Counted from the stretch's first letter, positions 1-11,267 are shown. The stretch: DNA of 64,000 bases from Lindgomyces ingoldianus (GCF_010093535.1 NW_022985176.1:559769-623768); one strand, 5' to 3'. A program made the numbers and translations. Notes: generated by a model not told the origin, from the letters alone.

Positions 1-547
1 AGGAATTCTGATGCCGATAGAAAGAGAAGATATAAGCGTGAAGGTCTCCTGCAGAAAGCAGTAATCTATAGTGCCTAGACATATCAATCACTTGTACATC
101 CTCTCGGGTTAAATATCGCCTCCCTTGATTGTTGGCGAATCTGCTAAATCCTGTGAGATAGATCGCGACTCCTCTCTCTGACGAAGAAATCACCCTAGTG
201 CCAGTCTCACTTGGAAGCTGGGGGGTCAGCAAGCTTAGAAAGCGCTAAAAGATGAGTGAAGCCTTTGGCAGACGCAGAGATGAGTAACTGAGTTAATTGC
301 TAAAGGAGTGTATTTAGGGTCTATATATATGCAAGAAAAGGGATAAGTAAGATCAGGCGACGTTCTTCGCTGACTAAGCTCGGTTATATTGCCACGTGAC
401 GTCAAGCCCTTGCAGCTAAGCCAACCTCTCTTCAATTTCTTCTTAACCAACACAGCTGTAGTGCTTCGACCGCCCAACTCGTGCTTCACTTACTCGGATT
501 TATTCCAGTAACTTTCTTAGCAAGAGTTTGCGAGCGGTCCTCTCATC
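1..547 (+). promoter_or_regulatory. Upstream region of the HET-NB-ARC-TPR gene
   Basis: No gene is supported here. A TATA-like run, CTATATATAT, lies at 321-330, about 218 bp before the start codon at 548. At 393-404 the composite CACGTGACGTCA joins an E-box core (CACGTG) to a perfect CRE-type palindrome (TGACGTCA), the kind of site used by fungal bZIP/bHLH factors. The motifs are seen directly; their use by this gene is inferred from position. Part of the region (275-348) is repeated beyond the 3' end of the gene. Small ORFs on either strand resemble nothing I know. Confidence 0.4.
275..348 (+). repeat. Direct repeat, copy A, upstream of the NLR gene
   Basis: This stretch of about 74 bp aligns with 4780-4856 in the same orientation. 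Shared blocks include AGGAGTG, TCTATATATATGC and AAGT at the end. Several differences are transitions (for example TGTATTTAGG here against TGCACCTAGG in the other copy), with the A/T state mostly in this copy. That pattern fits mild RIP of an old duplication. It contains the TATA-like run of the NLR promoter. Confidence 0.6.
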
Positions 548-3500
548 ATGCGTCTTCTGCGGCTCGAAGAGGACGGTGAGTTCAGCCTGATTGAACATGT
601 TGGCAAGAATATTCCGCCATATGCAATTCTTTCGCATACTTGGGGAGAGGATCACGAGGAGGTTACTTTCAAAGACTTGAAGAAAGGTATAGGCAAGAGT
701 AAGCCTGGATATTGCAAGCTTGCCTTTTGCAGAAAACAAGCGGCAAAAGACAACCTCCAGTATTTCTGGGTGGACACCTGCTCTATTGACAAGTCAAGTA
801 GCGCGGAGCTTTCAGAAGCCATCAACTCCATGTTTCGCTGGTACTATGAATCAGCCAAATGTTACGTATATCTCTCCGATGTCTCAACCAGTGGGTTCGC
901 CAACAACGACCAATCTTTCCAGAAGAGCAGATGGTTTACCCGAGGGTGGACACTGCAAGAGCTCCTTGCTCCCACAGCTGTTGAGTTCTTCTCTATGGAA
1001 GGCGATCTACTTGGTGACAAAGGTTCACTTGTGCAAGAAATTTCCAACACTACAGGCATATCGGTTAAAGCCCTCCAAGGAAGCTCTTTGTCCCATTTCA
1101 GCATCAACGAACGGATGTCATGGACAAGAAGACGAGAGACGAGACGCGAAGAGGATATGGCCTACTCTTTGCTGGGCATATTCAACATTCATATGCCACT
1201 AATTTATGGCGAAGGTCAAGAGAAGGCGATGAAACGGCTTCAGAAAGAGATAAGAGAGTCTTCCACAAACCAATCGCTTGTTTCATCCCCGTCACCTTTA
1301 ACAAACCCATCAAACCAAAAACCGAAACCATCTTCAAATGTGCCCTTTAACAGAGACCGCGACTTCATGGACCGCCCCAACATCTTAACTTGGATTAGCG
1401 AAAAGTGCACAGGGCAGTCCAGTCGCGCCGCACTTGTGGGTCTTGGTGGCGTAGGGTAGGTGAGCCTCTGTCGTTCGATAGCTCTATTGTTCTAACAATA
1501 CAATAGGAAGTCACAGATCGCAATTCAGTACTGTTACAATGTCCAGGACGTATCGCCACAAACCTGGGTATTCTGGGTGCATGCAAGCACGCAAGCGAGG
1601 TTTGAGGAAGGTTACCGCAGAATTGCTGAGGCTGCAAAGATAGATGGCTGGGACAATCCAAAAGCAGATGTTCTACGGCTCGTCCGCAGCTGGCTGTGCG
1701 ACAAGTCGAACGGGCGGTGGATGATGGTAGTCGACAGTGCTGATGACTTGAGTGTATTCTTCCCTCCGGCTCACGGAACACTGGTCACCGGAGCTACAAA
1801 TCTAAGCCAGTCGGCGGAGCCGCTGTCGGATTTCCTACCGCAATCCGCAAACGGGTCAATTCTCGTAACTTCCCGGAGTCGAGACGTAGCTTTTAGATTA
1901 ACGGGGAGTCAGAACTCCATCATAGAGATCAAGCCATTGGAGAAGGATGATGCGCTGGCTCTTCTCCGGAAGAAGCTTGGCTTCGATACCGATGATCGCG
2001 ATGTGACTGAGTTGCTACAAACCCTCGATTACATGCCCCTCGCCATAACTCAGGCAGCAGCCTACATTGTGCAGAGAGCGCCGCGTATGACTGTCTCGAG
2101 ATATTTGGACGAGGTTCGCAGAAGCGACCATGATCGAGCGCGTCTACTAAAGAAGGACGTAGGAGACAGTCGGAGAGACGGCAGAGCATCCAACTCAATC
2201 ATCGCGACTTGGCAGATATCGTTCGAATATATCCGGAAAGAGTCACCGACGGCCGCTCGGCTTCTATCGCTGATGAGTCTCCTCGACTGCCAAGGCATTC
2301 CGGAATTGCTTCTTCGAGGCAGATACCAGCCGGCCGCCGACTTAGAGGCTGACTTTGACGACGATATCCATACACTTACCAGCTATTCCCTAGTTGGGAT
2401 GAGCGCCAACGGAAGCGAGTTCGAGATGCATCGCCTGGTGCAATTCTCAACAAAGAAGTGGCTAGAATTGTATAATGAGCTAGAGGACTGGAAGAGAACG
2501 TATGTAATGCTCATGAATGACAACTACCCGGTCGGGCGGCACGAGAACTGGACGGTGTGCCAAGCGCTATTTCCACATGCCCTAGCTGCTGTAGAGTACG
2601 AACCGAAGGGTGCAAAGGCACAAGAGGCATGGGCGTCGGTGCTTTTTAAAGCGGCGTGGTATGCAGGAGAGATGGGACAGTATGACATAGCGCAGCGAAT
2701 GGGCTCTGCTGCTTTTAGAGCAAGGGAAAGTCTGTTAGGAGCCGAGCATCCAGATACGCTCAGCAGCCTTAATAACCTTGGGCTAGTCTTAGACTGGCAA
2801 GGGAGGTATGGTGAAGCTTGTGCAATCCACCAACGTGGGCTGGAAGCAAAAGGGAGAGTGCTTGGGGCTGAGCATCCGGATACCCTGACTAGCATGGGCA
2901 ACCTAGCGTCAACGTACCGGAACCAAGGGCGGTGGAAGGAAGCCGAAGGGCTAGAGGTGCAAGTGCTGGATACAAGCCAAAGAGTGCTTGGGGAGGAGCA
3001 TCCGGATACGCTGACCAGTATGGCCAACCTGGCGTCAACATACCGAAACCAAGGTCGGTGGAGGGAGGCCGAAGAGCTAGAGGTACAAGTGATGGACACG
3101 AGAAAGAGGGTGCTTGGGGAGGAGCACCCAGATACGCTGACTAGCATGGCCAACCTAGCGTCAACGTACCGGAACCAAGGGTGGTGGAAGGAGGCTGAAG
3201 AGCTTCAAGAGGACGAACTAGAAATATGCTCAAGAGTGCTTGGGGAGGAGCATCCAGACACGCTGACCAGTATGGCCAACCTAGCGTCAACGTACCAAGA
3301 CCAAGGTCGGTGGAAGGAGGCCGAAGAGCTAGGTAAACAAGCGGTGGACACAAGAAAGAGGGTGCTTGGGGAGGAGCATCCAGACACCCTGACCAGCATA
3401 GGTAACCTAGCGTCAACGTACCAGAACCAAGGGCGGTGGAAGGAAGCTGAAGAGCTAGAGGTGCAAGTGATTGACAGGAGAAAGAAGGTGCTTGGGGAGG

Positions 3501-4330
3501 AGCATCCATACACCCTGGTTAGCATAGCCAATCTAGCGTCAACGTACCGGAACCAAGGACGGTGGAAGGGGGCTGAAGAGCTAGAGGTACAAGTGATGGA
3601 CACAAGAAGAAGGGTGCTTGGAAAGGAGCATCCAGACACGCTAGCCAGTATGGGGAACCTGGCGTTCACGTACTGGAATCAAGGTCGATGGAAGGAGGCC
3701 GAAGAGCTAGAGGTGCAAGTGGTGGACACAAGCTTAAGGGTGCTTGGGGAGGAGCATCCAGATACGCTGACCAGTATGGCCAACCTAGCGTCAACGTACC
3801 AAAACCAGGGTCGGTGGAATGAGGCCGAAGAGCTAGAAGTACGAGTGATGGATACAAGAAAGAGAGTACTTGGGGAGGAGCATCCAGACAACCTGACTAG
3901 CATGGCCAACCTAGCGTCAACATACCACAAACAAGGGCGGTGGAAGGAGGCCGAAGAGCTAGAGGTGCAAGTGATGAACAGGAAAAAGAGGGTGCTTGGG
4001 GAGGAGCATCCAGACACCCTGACCAGTATGGCCAATCTAGCGTCAACGTACCGGAACCAAGGCCGGTGGAAGGAAGCCGAAGAGCTAGAGGTGCAAGCGA
4101 TGGACAGGAGAAAGAAGGTGCTTGGGGAGGAGCATCCAGACACGCTAGCAAGCATGAACAATCTCGCATTTACCTTGAAGTCCCAGGGCCGCAACGATGA
4201 GGCTATCTTGCTCATGGAAAGATTCCTCCCGCTAGGAAAGCAAATATTTGGCTCTCAGCATCCTTACATACTCTCATCCCTTGAAGCTCTAACTAAATGG
4301 CAAATGGAGAATTTAGAGATTAAGCTTTGA
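548..4330 (+). CDS. HET-NB-ARC-TPR NLR-like protein (heterokaryon-incompatibility type)
   Basis: Two exons: 548-1455 and 1507-4330. The 51-bp intron (1456-1506) starts GTAGGTGAG and ends CAATAG. The product is 1243 residues. The N-terminal HET domain shows YAILSHTWG (25-33), YFWVDTCSIDK (72-82) and RWFTRGWTLQELLAP (128-142). Splicing rebuilds the P-loop GLGGVGKS at 298-305. Walker B is MMVVDSADD (about 375-383), followed by an RNBS-B-like ILVTSRSRD and a GLPL-like MPLAITQAA. From residue 712 to about 1215 come twelve 42-residue TPR units of the type VLGEEHPDTLTSMANLASTY, then a decayed thirteenth. Known members of this architecture are STAND receptors in which ligand binding by the repeats triggers HET-mediated cell death. 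A role in allorecognition or xenorecognition here is inference. The gene appears intact; an unspliced transcript would stop just after the P-loop glycine. Confidence 0.93.
2732..4243 (+). repeat. Tandem coding repeat: twelve 126-bp TPR units
   Basis: Twelve consecutive 126-bp units start at 2732 + 126n; unit 12 starts exactly at 4118, so no indel breaks the period. Each encodes 42 residues with the frame LGEEHPDTLTSMANL...QGRWKEAEEL. Units 2-11 are much alike in DNA, while units 1 and 12 are diverged caps. Variation clusters at the residues after ASTY (R, Q, W, H) and in the stretch after EAEELEVQ. Such near-identical arrays are typical of fungal NLR sensor domains that change unit number by recombination. 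Confidence 0.93.
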
Positions 4331-6433
4331 AGTGTCTTAATATTTTTGTGGATCCCGTAACTTGTGTTTTTCAAGATAGTTTCGACGAGATATTTAGTAA
4401 ATAGAGCTAGTGGGTACCTCAGTAATTATGTTTTAATTTAGTTTAAAGCAGGTGATTGAAATTTATCAAACATGGGGGTTCTACGACGGACTACCCAATT
4501 AACCTTGAGTTTAGCATCTCAAAGACTACACAAAACACGCAACTTCTCAGATCCTCAGTCTACAGTACCATACTCATCCCCCCTGCAAGGCTACAAATAA
4601 TATATCAAACCATAAACGGCGGCGCCTTATCCTTCAAATTCAATAGAAACCGAGTGCAGTTGAGTATATGCCGCTATGTAGCGGCCTATAGGAGTGCCTT
4701 CCTTTCAAGCCCTATTAATGTGGCCCTCATTACAAACTACCACAATGCTACTAGCTCTCTTGTAGAGCTTGTGGGAGCACGGAGATGGGAGGAACTGGAT
4801 TGATTGCTAGAGGAGTGCACCTAGGGGTCTATATATATGCGAAAAAAGGGGTAAGTCTTGACAACATGAGACTTATCGTGACATGCATGCGACTATCGTG
4901 AGAGCCATGCGTGAGAGCCATGCGTGACTACTGCACACATCTTTTCTCACTGCGACCTTCAATACTTGCGGCCGTCTGAGCCTCCAACCAAACCAGCTCT
5001 TTAGCATTCCGCTGCCATGCCCGAGCTGTTAAACACACACCCGCCACAAATAACGCGACCTACTAGATTCCCCCATCAGTAGTGACAAGGATACTAGAAC
5101 ATATAGAGGTATTGCAGTTTAGTGGTAAGAAACTTAGCACTGAGTTACCCGAGATTTTAAAGAAGCAAATAATTCTGCAAATACTCCAACTTCAATGGCA
5201 AGAAGCGAAAAGCATAGAATTCGACCTGGAGCCTGCTCCCTCGAACGAATCTGCACCTACCGCGGTCTTCGTGTCTCTACCTCGATCCAGCACACCCACC
5301 AACGCTAAACCTACATCCTCCAACTCCCATATCGCTAGGTCGTGCCCCTCATGGCGAAGCCCGCACGATCCCACTAGCTAGTCTCGGAATCAACCAAGTG
5401 GTCTCGAGGACCGTAGCGTGATAAAGGTAACGGTTAGGTACTCTGCATATTTGGTTGTTGTTACGATGGAGATGGTACTATTCTTTTTAGTTACAGTTCC
5501 ACTGTTTACGGTGCTGAGGGATGTGATGGCTCTGGTACAATGCGAAACTTGCGGTCGCGATGCAGCGGAGGGTACAACAAAGGGGTTGAGAAAGGAGGGG
5601 CTGATTTGGGGGGCTGTCGGTGTAGGTGCAGGTAGAACTAATGGTGAATGTGCAAGGGATGTAACGGATGGAGCCGTCGGGTTCGATATGGAAAGCGCTG
5701 ATGATTTACTAGGAAAGGCGCGCGACGTTTTTTTCACACAATGATCGAGATTCTCGTGGGAGTAATGAATTATGATTTAATTACTCTTTGGAAACCCTAG
5801 AATATACGTTGATCCTCTGTTTCAAGGAACTAGGCTTGGAATTGAATAACATCCGGTCCAGAATAAATGCGTAGCATATATTGCAGTCGTATTTGAAGAA
5901 GATTTGCGGAGGTCTCGGACATTAGCTTCCCCCTCCCGAAAGTGCGAGAAAGAGGGGTTCAATAAACCTGCTATCCAGATGCGGGTTCAGGCATCCAAAA
6001 GCCAAGCAAACAATGGTCAGCATTGCAATGTCAGCGGCCTAGACTTGCGGGCTGAAGCTCCGAAGCTCCTCTTCAACTTCGAAAGAGATTGGTGAAGAGA
6101 AGTTCTTGCAGAGTTCTAACTTAAAGAGTGTTGTTCATTGACCAGTACGAAGTAACGTCACGGGTTTCGGTCTACATCGAAGTGAGAAGGGTTGTGCCGG
6201 TATACCAACAAGGAATCAGCAGTAACACCGTCTGGATGACAAAATAATCGATGGTGAGACTAGGAAAGTAGAAAAGCGAGGATGTGATATATTAGACGCT
6301 GATACTCCTTCCTTTCAATAGGTGGATTGTCACAACCTACTTACACTTATTCGAACCCATCTATTCCAAGACACCTTTATTACCTTTCTCTACCTAGTCT
6401 AATTCCTCCACACGACACGAATCTCCTCCCACT
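4331..6433. other. Intergenic, no convincing gene
   Basis: After the NLR stop the sequence is AT-rich for about 150 bp, then mixed. It holds direct repeat copy B (4780-4856) and a short tandem of GTGAGAGCCATGC around 4899-4925. Overlapping ORFs at 5082-5381 and on both strands at 5390-5744 have no recognised domain. The minus-strand one is rich in Ser/Thr/Pro and could be a remnant, but has no ATG start. 5745-6433 looks like ordinary promoter-type sequence before the amidohydrolase start. Confidence 0.4.
4780..4856 (+). repeat. Direct repeat, copy B, downstream of the NLR gene
   Basis: Partner of 275-348. It keeps the TCTATATATATGC core but is followed by unrelated sequence and no NLR coding region. 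It may be the promoter scar of a lost tandem NLR copy, or one end of a larger duplicated segment. The sequence match is direct; the origin is inference. Confidence 0.55.
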
Positions 6434-7411
6434 ATGTCCTCCAAACCCATCCTCCTAGAGAATGGCGTGGCTCTCCTTCACGATGCTAACAACCACGTTG
6501 TACCAACACTCGCCTCAATCCTCGTAAAAGACCACAAGATAACCTAGATCGGAAAAAACATCGCCGTTGGGCCGGATGTGGAAGTCCTTGATTGTACTGA
6601 TAAACTTATAACTCCTGGGTTCATCGATACTCACCATCATGGCTGGCAAACGCAATTGAAGGGTCGGCATGCGAACGAGTTGCTGCTAGATTACATACTT
6701 ACTGGTCCGTACTTCACGCCCAAAACTAGGCCCAGATTTCGTCTACATATCAGCGTGCTCACCCCTCGCTAGGCAACGCACAATCTTTCCAATATAGCCC
6801 CCTCGACACGTTCTACGGTCAACTTGCTGGAATGCAGGAGGCTCTCGCTGCCGGCACAACCACAGTCGTTGACCATGCCCATCTGACGTACTCGCCAGAG
6901 CACGCAAAAATGGGAATCGCTGCTACAGTAACATCGGGGATACGCTCTGTATTTTGCTACACGCCTATTATGCGTATAGCACGCTGGAACCCGTTGACGC
7001 TTGATAATCCACTGCCAGATTGGGTAATGCAGACATTTGGAGACCTAGCTGCTCAAGGGCCGTTCGGAGACGGAAGAGTTACCTTGGGATTTGCGTTTGA
7101 TCTGTTCTTTCTTCCCGCAGAAGTTCTTAAAATGGTGTTTAAGAAGGTGGGAGATGCAAGGGTGAGGACGATCACCTCGCACTTTAACTCGAGCATACAA
7201 CTCGGGGCTCGCGAAAGTGTCGTGCGCGAATTTGAAAAACTGGATATCCTTGACTCGAGGTTTCTATTCTGGCATATGAACGGATGTTCGGCAGAAGATG
7301 TCCAAGCATTAAAGAAGGCTGGTGCACATGTGAGCTCGACACCGAGCACAGAACTGCAGATGACAATGGGTCGGGCGGTATGCTTTGACGACTCGTTCCT
7401 TGACGGAAAGT
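6434..7411 (+). pseudogene. Amidohydrolase (chlorohydrolase / cytosine-deaminase-like), 5' half
   Basis: Exon 1 is 6434-6704 and exon 2 starts at 6773 after a 68-bp intron (6705-6772, CTCGCTAG acceptor). The protein opens with the short beta domain (MSSKPILLENGVALL) and carries the metal site GFIDTHHHGW, then DHAH, SHFNSS and WHMNGCS, followed by SSTPSTELQM. This is the order of a metal-dependent TIM-barrel amidohydrolase acting on a deaminase or chlorohydrolase type substrate. An in-frame TAG lies at 6545-6547, where relatives have a sense codon, and is consistent with C-to-T mutation. Family similarity ends at FLDGK (about 7411). The missing remainder, with the catalytic GVDCHS motif, lies at 17651-18268. 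The gene cannot make a full enzyme. Confidence 0.88.
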
Positions 7412-8251
7412 CTCCACGGCGGGCGTTTGGGCTGCCCGCCAAGCCCTGGTCGGTGTTCGTGGTTCTCCCGTGCCGACCTCGAGTCCTGACCGCCCGTATC
7501 TAAAACCTGCTTATGTCATGTATCGTTTCTGGGCTTCCGCGTCGTGGCCCTCGCCCTACGTTAGCGATGGTCTTGGTGACGATGGAGCTAGCACCAACTC
7601 TCCCCTCCAACGCCCACACCGCAGTCGACTGACCCTGGTGCTGCCTATCCATGCCCTCTCTTCCTTCATCCAATATGGCGTCGTTCCCCCCTGGATCCGC
7701 CTGCTCACTCTGGCGCCCGAGAGCCTGCGAAGATGAGCCATGTCCAGACGTGCCTGCGCGCTTCCTGGCACTGTGGTCGCCCATCGCGGTGGCACGGCAC
7801 GCTCTCTGTTGGGCGGCCGTTTCTGGCACTCTCGAGCTCCGCCCCTCCCAGGCAGTGCATATATATACACATAAGAGGGCCTTGACCCGCGACGTCCACT
7901 CTCCTTCCCGCGCACTCTTTCGTTCCCTCTATCTTCCCTCCCCTCCCCTCCCCCTCCACGAAGCACTCCTCGCGCCTATTCCAAACGCTTCATGCCCACC
8001 TCAAGTTGATTTTAGGCATTTGAACACGCTCCCCGCTTATTCACTGACCTACGCTCCTCTCGCTTCTCTTACGGTTATAGATCCGCTATCCGCCCTCTTG
8101 GCGTCGCACTTCCCGCCTATCCTCCCTTTGTACTTTGCTGATGTCAGCAAAGCCTTGGCACGGATATTAGGGTCGCACGGCCTGTGGCTCGTGCACCGAA
8201 TCAGCGTGAAGCTTCTGGAATGAATACTTTCGCTGATTCGAGTCCTTCTTC
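7412..8251 (+). other. Left part of the insertion: hairpin, TATA-like and pyrimidine-rich stretches
   Basis: Just inside the left junction is a perfect 7-bp stem, GGCGGGC (7418-7424) and GCCCGCC (7434-7440), with a 9-nt loop. At 7857-7868 lies GCATATATATAC, and at 7895-7960 a CT-rich tract, both typical of fungal core promoters. They precede the DUF7924-like relic and may have driven it. The long ORF at 7651-8223 has no recognised domain and overlaps ORFs on the other strand, so I do not call it a gene. Confidence 0.35.
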
Positions 8252-8754
8252 ATGGCCACGTACTATATGTACTTCCCGTTCCTCACCTGTGAAGTCAGGT
8301 GTGGCGCTGTGGCGCTTGACATCGCCGACCGACAGAATGCGCACAGCATGACGCTCGCAGTAAGGGCCGTCGTCGAGCTTTTCCGGCTCGTCAAGCGCGA
8401 GAAGGAGATCCATCGGAAATCCTCGCCTTCTCCGTCTCGCACGATCATCGGTCAATCCGGATCTACGGTCACTACGCTGTGATTGATGGGGCCAAAATTA
8501 CCTTCTACTGCCACCTGATCCATGAGTTCAGCTTCACGGCTCTAGAGGGGAATGAGAAATGGACGGCGCACAAATTCACGAAGAATGTTTATGATGCGTG
8601 GATGCTAACTCACTTTAAAAGACTCTGCTTAGCTGTTGATCATTTGCCCCCTGAGTTAGATTTTGGTGTCCCACCACTCCTGCAAGGCTCTGGGCTTTCG
8701 CAAGGCTTAGAATCCCATCATCTCTCGCAATCCTTAGCGGAGTCGGCCTCTTAG
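8252..8754 (+). pseudogene. DUF7924-like fungal protein, frameshifted
   Basis: The first frame reads YFPFLTCEVRCGAVALDIAD, then VVELFRLVKREKEIHR. Near 8415 the reading switches by one base to ILAFSVSHDHRSIRIYGHYA and continues to FTKNVYDAWM and HFKRLC, ending at a TAG at 8752. Both parts match, from memory, a fungal family of unknown function often annotated DUF7924. One missing G after CATCG explains the shift. The upstream frame has a TGA 15 bp before the ATG, so the N-terminal part of the domain is lost or disabled. The family assignment was not searched; that this is one broken gene rather than two is well supported by the continuous similarity. Confidence 0.6.
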
Positions 8755-8885
8755 TTAGAAGATGATGGTCAGTTAGGTAGCCTTCCTGCCTATAGTCCTC
8801 ACAATATATAACATTAGAGAAGAGCATTAGGTAAGAGCTAGCAGGTATAGATAATATAGATTAGCTAAATTCTAAGGCCTTTAGT

Positions 8886-9614
8886 TTACTTAGTAAGGGC
8901 TTGTCCTTTACCCACTCTCTTGGAGACTGTAGTTCTGTCTAGACCACCCTTTCCCCGGCGAATCTTTTCATTAAACCATAACCTGACACTTTCTTCGTCG
9001 CAAGAATCAAGCACGGTGTCTTCAACCATCAGTATACCATACACATAGGATATAGCCCAAACCCCCAACGTGTCGCGCCAGAAGCCTGGAGAGTCTTGGA
9101 GGAGAGTCCTGATGAAGCTCTCTAGGAGGAGAGCTTTGTCGGGATAATACAAATTCTTGTCGCAATGGAATCTCTGCATCGATAACGGATCGTTTGGAGG
9201 GGTAAGGCAGACATACGTGCTTCGAAGCAATACAACTCTTTCAGAGCCAGAAAACCCTGCTGGAAATTGGAACCGCACGGAATTGTCATCCAGCATCCGG
9301 TATCCAGGGATTTCCATAGGGTTAATCCGTCGAGTTATCTCGTCGTCTGGAAGGAGGTGTGGATCGAGTATACCGTACGACCATAGGGCGGGGCGAAAAC
9401 CTGCCTCAACCAACTTCTGTGCGGCGAGGTCGAAATCAGATTCAGAAGGGATCAGCATATAGCTCTAGGTTATATTCGTTAGTACAATTATTAGCAAGCG
9501 TAGGAGAAGGCGTACATTGAGTAGTGTCCCCGCTCCGAGAAAGCCTATCGCCTGTTCGCCCCAAACAACTACCTTGACAGGATGCAACGCCTGAACGACA
9601 GATTCGAAAGCCAT
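8886..9614 (-). CDS. Hypothetical protein, degenerate nucleotidyltransferase-fold family
   Basis: Exon 1 is 9614-9516 (33 codons) and exon 2 is 9464-8886. The 51-bp intron (9515-9465) has a GTACGC donor, a TACTAAC branch site and a CTAG acceptor. The product is 225 residues. It begins MAFESVVQALHPVKVVVWGE and continues GFLGAGTLLN|SYMLIPSESD. The VVVWGEQAI...LLIP-like pattern recalls a fungal family related to minimal nucleotidyltransferases in which the catalytic Asp pair is missing. There is no signal peptide or membrane segment. The ORF and splice sites look intact although the gene sits inside the insertion. The gene call is fairly safe; the fold is a tentative pattern match and no activity can be claimed. 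Confidence 0.6.
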
Positions 9615-11267
9615 TGTAGCAGTGCGAGCAGTAGAAGACTAGCTGAATGCGGGTTATAGCCTGGCGCTAGAGATGGTTGTAATTATGTTTCCTGGCAGTT
9701 GAACACATGAAGACCGCGTGACAGTGGGTTTTATTGCAGAGTAGGGTAAAGATGCTACACGAAAGTGGAAGCGGAAAACAGCTTGCTTTATCTCAGCTAC
9801 CTGCCTGAGCTGCCGCTAGCCTTTTCTAAGCATTAGCGCGACGCCACGTTAGACTGCTATGCTCAACCAATTAGATCTCAAATGCGCAGGGGATCGTTTG
9901 TCAGGCGCCGACGCCCAGCTCGGCGATATGGTTTCCGAACACAAAGAGGTTCCAAACACCGGCACTAAACTTGCACGACTTGTAAGGGAATAGGCAAGAG
10001 GCAACTAACGTGTTTGTATTGTGTTCCTATATAACAAAAGAAAGCATGCAGAAGAAGAGAAGCGTACAACGCAGAGATATCTCTCCATGGCTAACAGCGC
10101 CCGTACACGAGCCACGTTGGGATGGCCAATCAGATGGTAGCCGTCGATGAACACCAGAAGTCTATCGTGATGCTCTTAGATGTAGTCCCAAGAAGCCGTC
10201 AAATGATATTGACTTCGTGAAATACACAAAGTACTCGAAATCAAGTGCCAAACCGCCTCTTCCGCCGCCGTCCGGGCCACCCACCGATGGGCATCCTCTG
10301 AAAATCGACAATCCCCGTCCTCATGGAGGTCCCGACTTGCCTGAGGGTGTAGAGGATAGGGATTTCTATCAGATGCTCAGTTTATTTTTGACAAGCTCGT
10401 CATGGAGAGGATCGCATACCATACGAACCAGCATGCTAAGAAGCCCCGTTGATGACGGTATGGAGATAACAGTTTAGTTTAGATATAATTCCAGGTCACT
10501 GGTACCTAATGGTTCGTTAGGGAGCGATGCTAACATTGGGCTTTTTTTTTTTGCGATGGTTCAGCTGCCGCCAGCATGCTCGGCTACCATGTACGCAAAC
10601 TTAAGAAAGAGTTTGACTAGGGCAGGCAGGATCACCACCAGGGTCCCTGCATGAATGCTCCAATAGATACCTACATGGAGGGTCACTGCGAAAGCCTCTA
10701 GAGATGGGTATAGCGCTAACTTCAGGCGGAGCTGCCGCGCTCTAATCGATCAATCCAATAATAATTCTGCCAGTGGTAACCGTGTTCACATCTGCTACTA
10801 GCGGGGCAAGTTCAATTTCCGCGCGCTGTTCCTTCAGGAGTCAAGGACAAAGCTAGTTTGAACTTACAGAGGTGAATAAACCAATTTTTGGGTCAGCACG
10901 TAGATGATCTAACAGTGCTAGCTAATGGTTTTCTATCCATTGCTTGTTTGCTGCCTGAAACATAAGCACTCCGTGCGGCACAGTATCCAAACCCATCACA
11001 TGCCCCTTTCGCGCCAGCCCTAGCCGGGAGTCGATTGTAACTCCGGAAAATTATCTCAAATCATTAGGTGTTGCAAGTAGAAGACCTCTTGGCAATTCTA
11101 ATTCAAGGCAGCTTGTTTCGTTAATCCTGGAAAGGACCTTATCACTTGGTCATCTGGTTTTCTATCTTAAGCGCTGCGGAAAAGTTCCTGCGTTGGATCT
11201 ATTAACGCTATAATCTGCGCTGTCTCACAATGCGTTAGGAAGAAGGAGTTTGTCATAAGAATATAAA
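9615..11267. other. Gene-poor stretch inside the insertion
   Basis: No gene is convincing. On the minus strand, about 10180-10060 gives a coding-looking piece (LLVFIDGYHLIGHPNVARVR) that ends without flanking exons and may be a fossil of an unknown gene. The 86-codon ORF at 10217-10477 (+) begins with a Pro-rich segment and resembles nothing I know. A ten-T run occurs near 10542-10551. Confidence 0.3.

Noticed and set aside
2524..4215. Several minus-strand ORFs of 63-209 codons, rich in Ser and Cys, inside the NLR array
   Set aside because: They repeat every 126 bp because they are the antisense of the TPR units; no independent gene features.
2732..4243. Regular repeats suggestive of a CRISPR-like array
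   Set aside because: The repeats are contiguous 126-bp coding units without spacers, in a eukaryotic gene.
5390..5744. Facing ORFs of about 110 codons on both strands
   Set aside because: Neither has a recognised domain and the minus one lacks an ATG; cannot decide that either is real.
7556..7966. ORFs on both strands of the GC-rich left part of the insert
   Set aside because: Overlapping frames on both strands, low-complexity Arg/Gly or Pro/Leu composition, no recognised family.
8230..8250. GATTCGAGTCC resembling a tRNA T-arm
   Set aside because: No matching acceptor, D-arm or anticodon stem around it; no tRNA gene found in the window.
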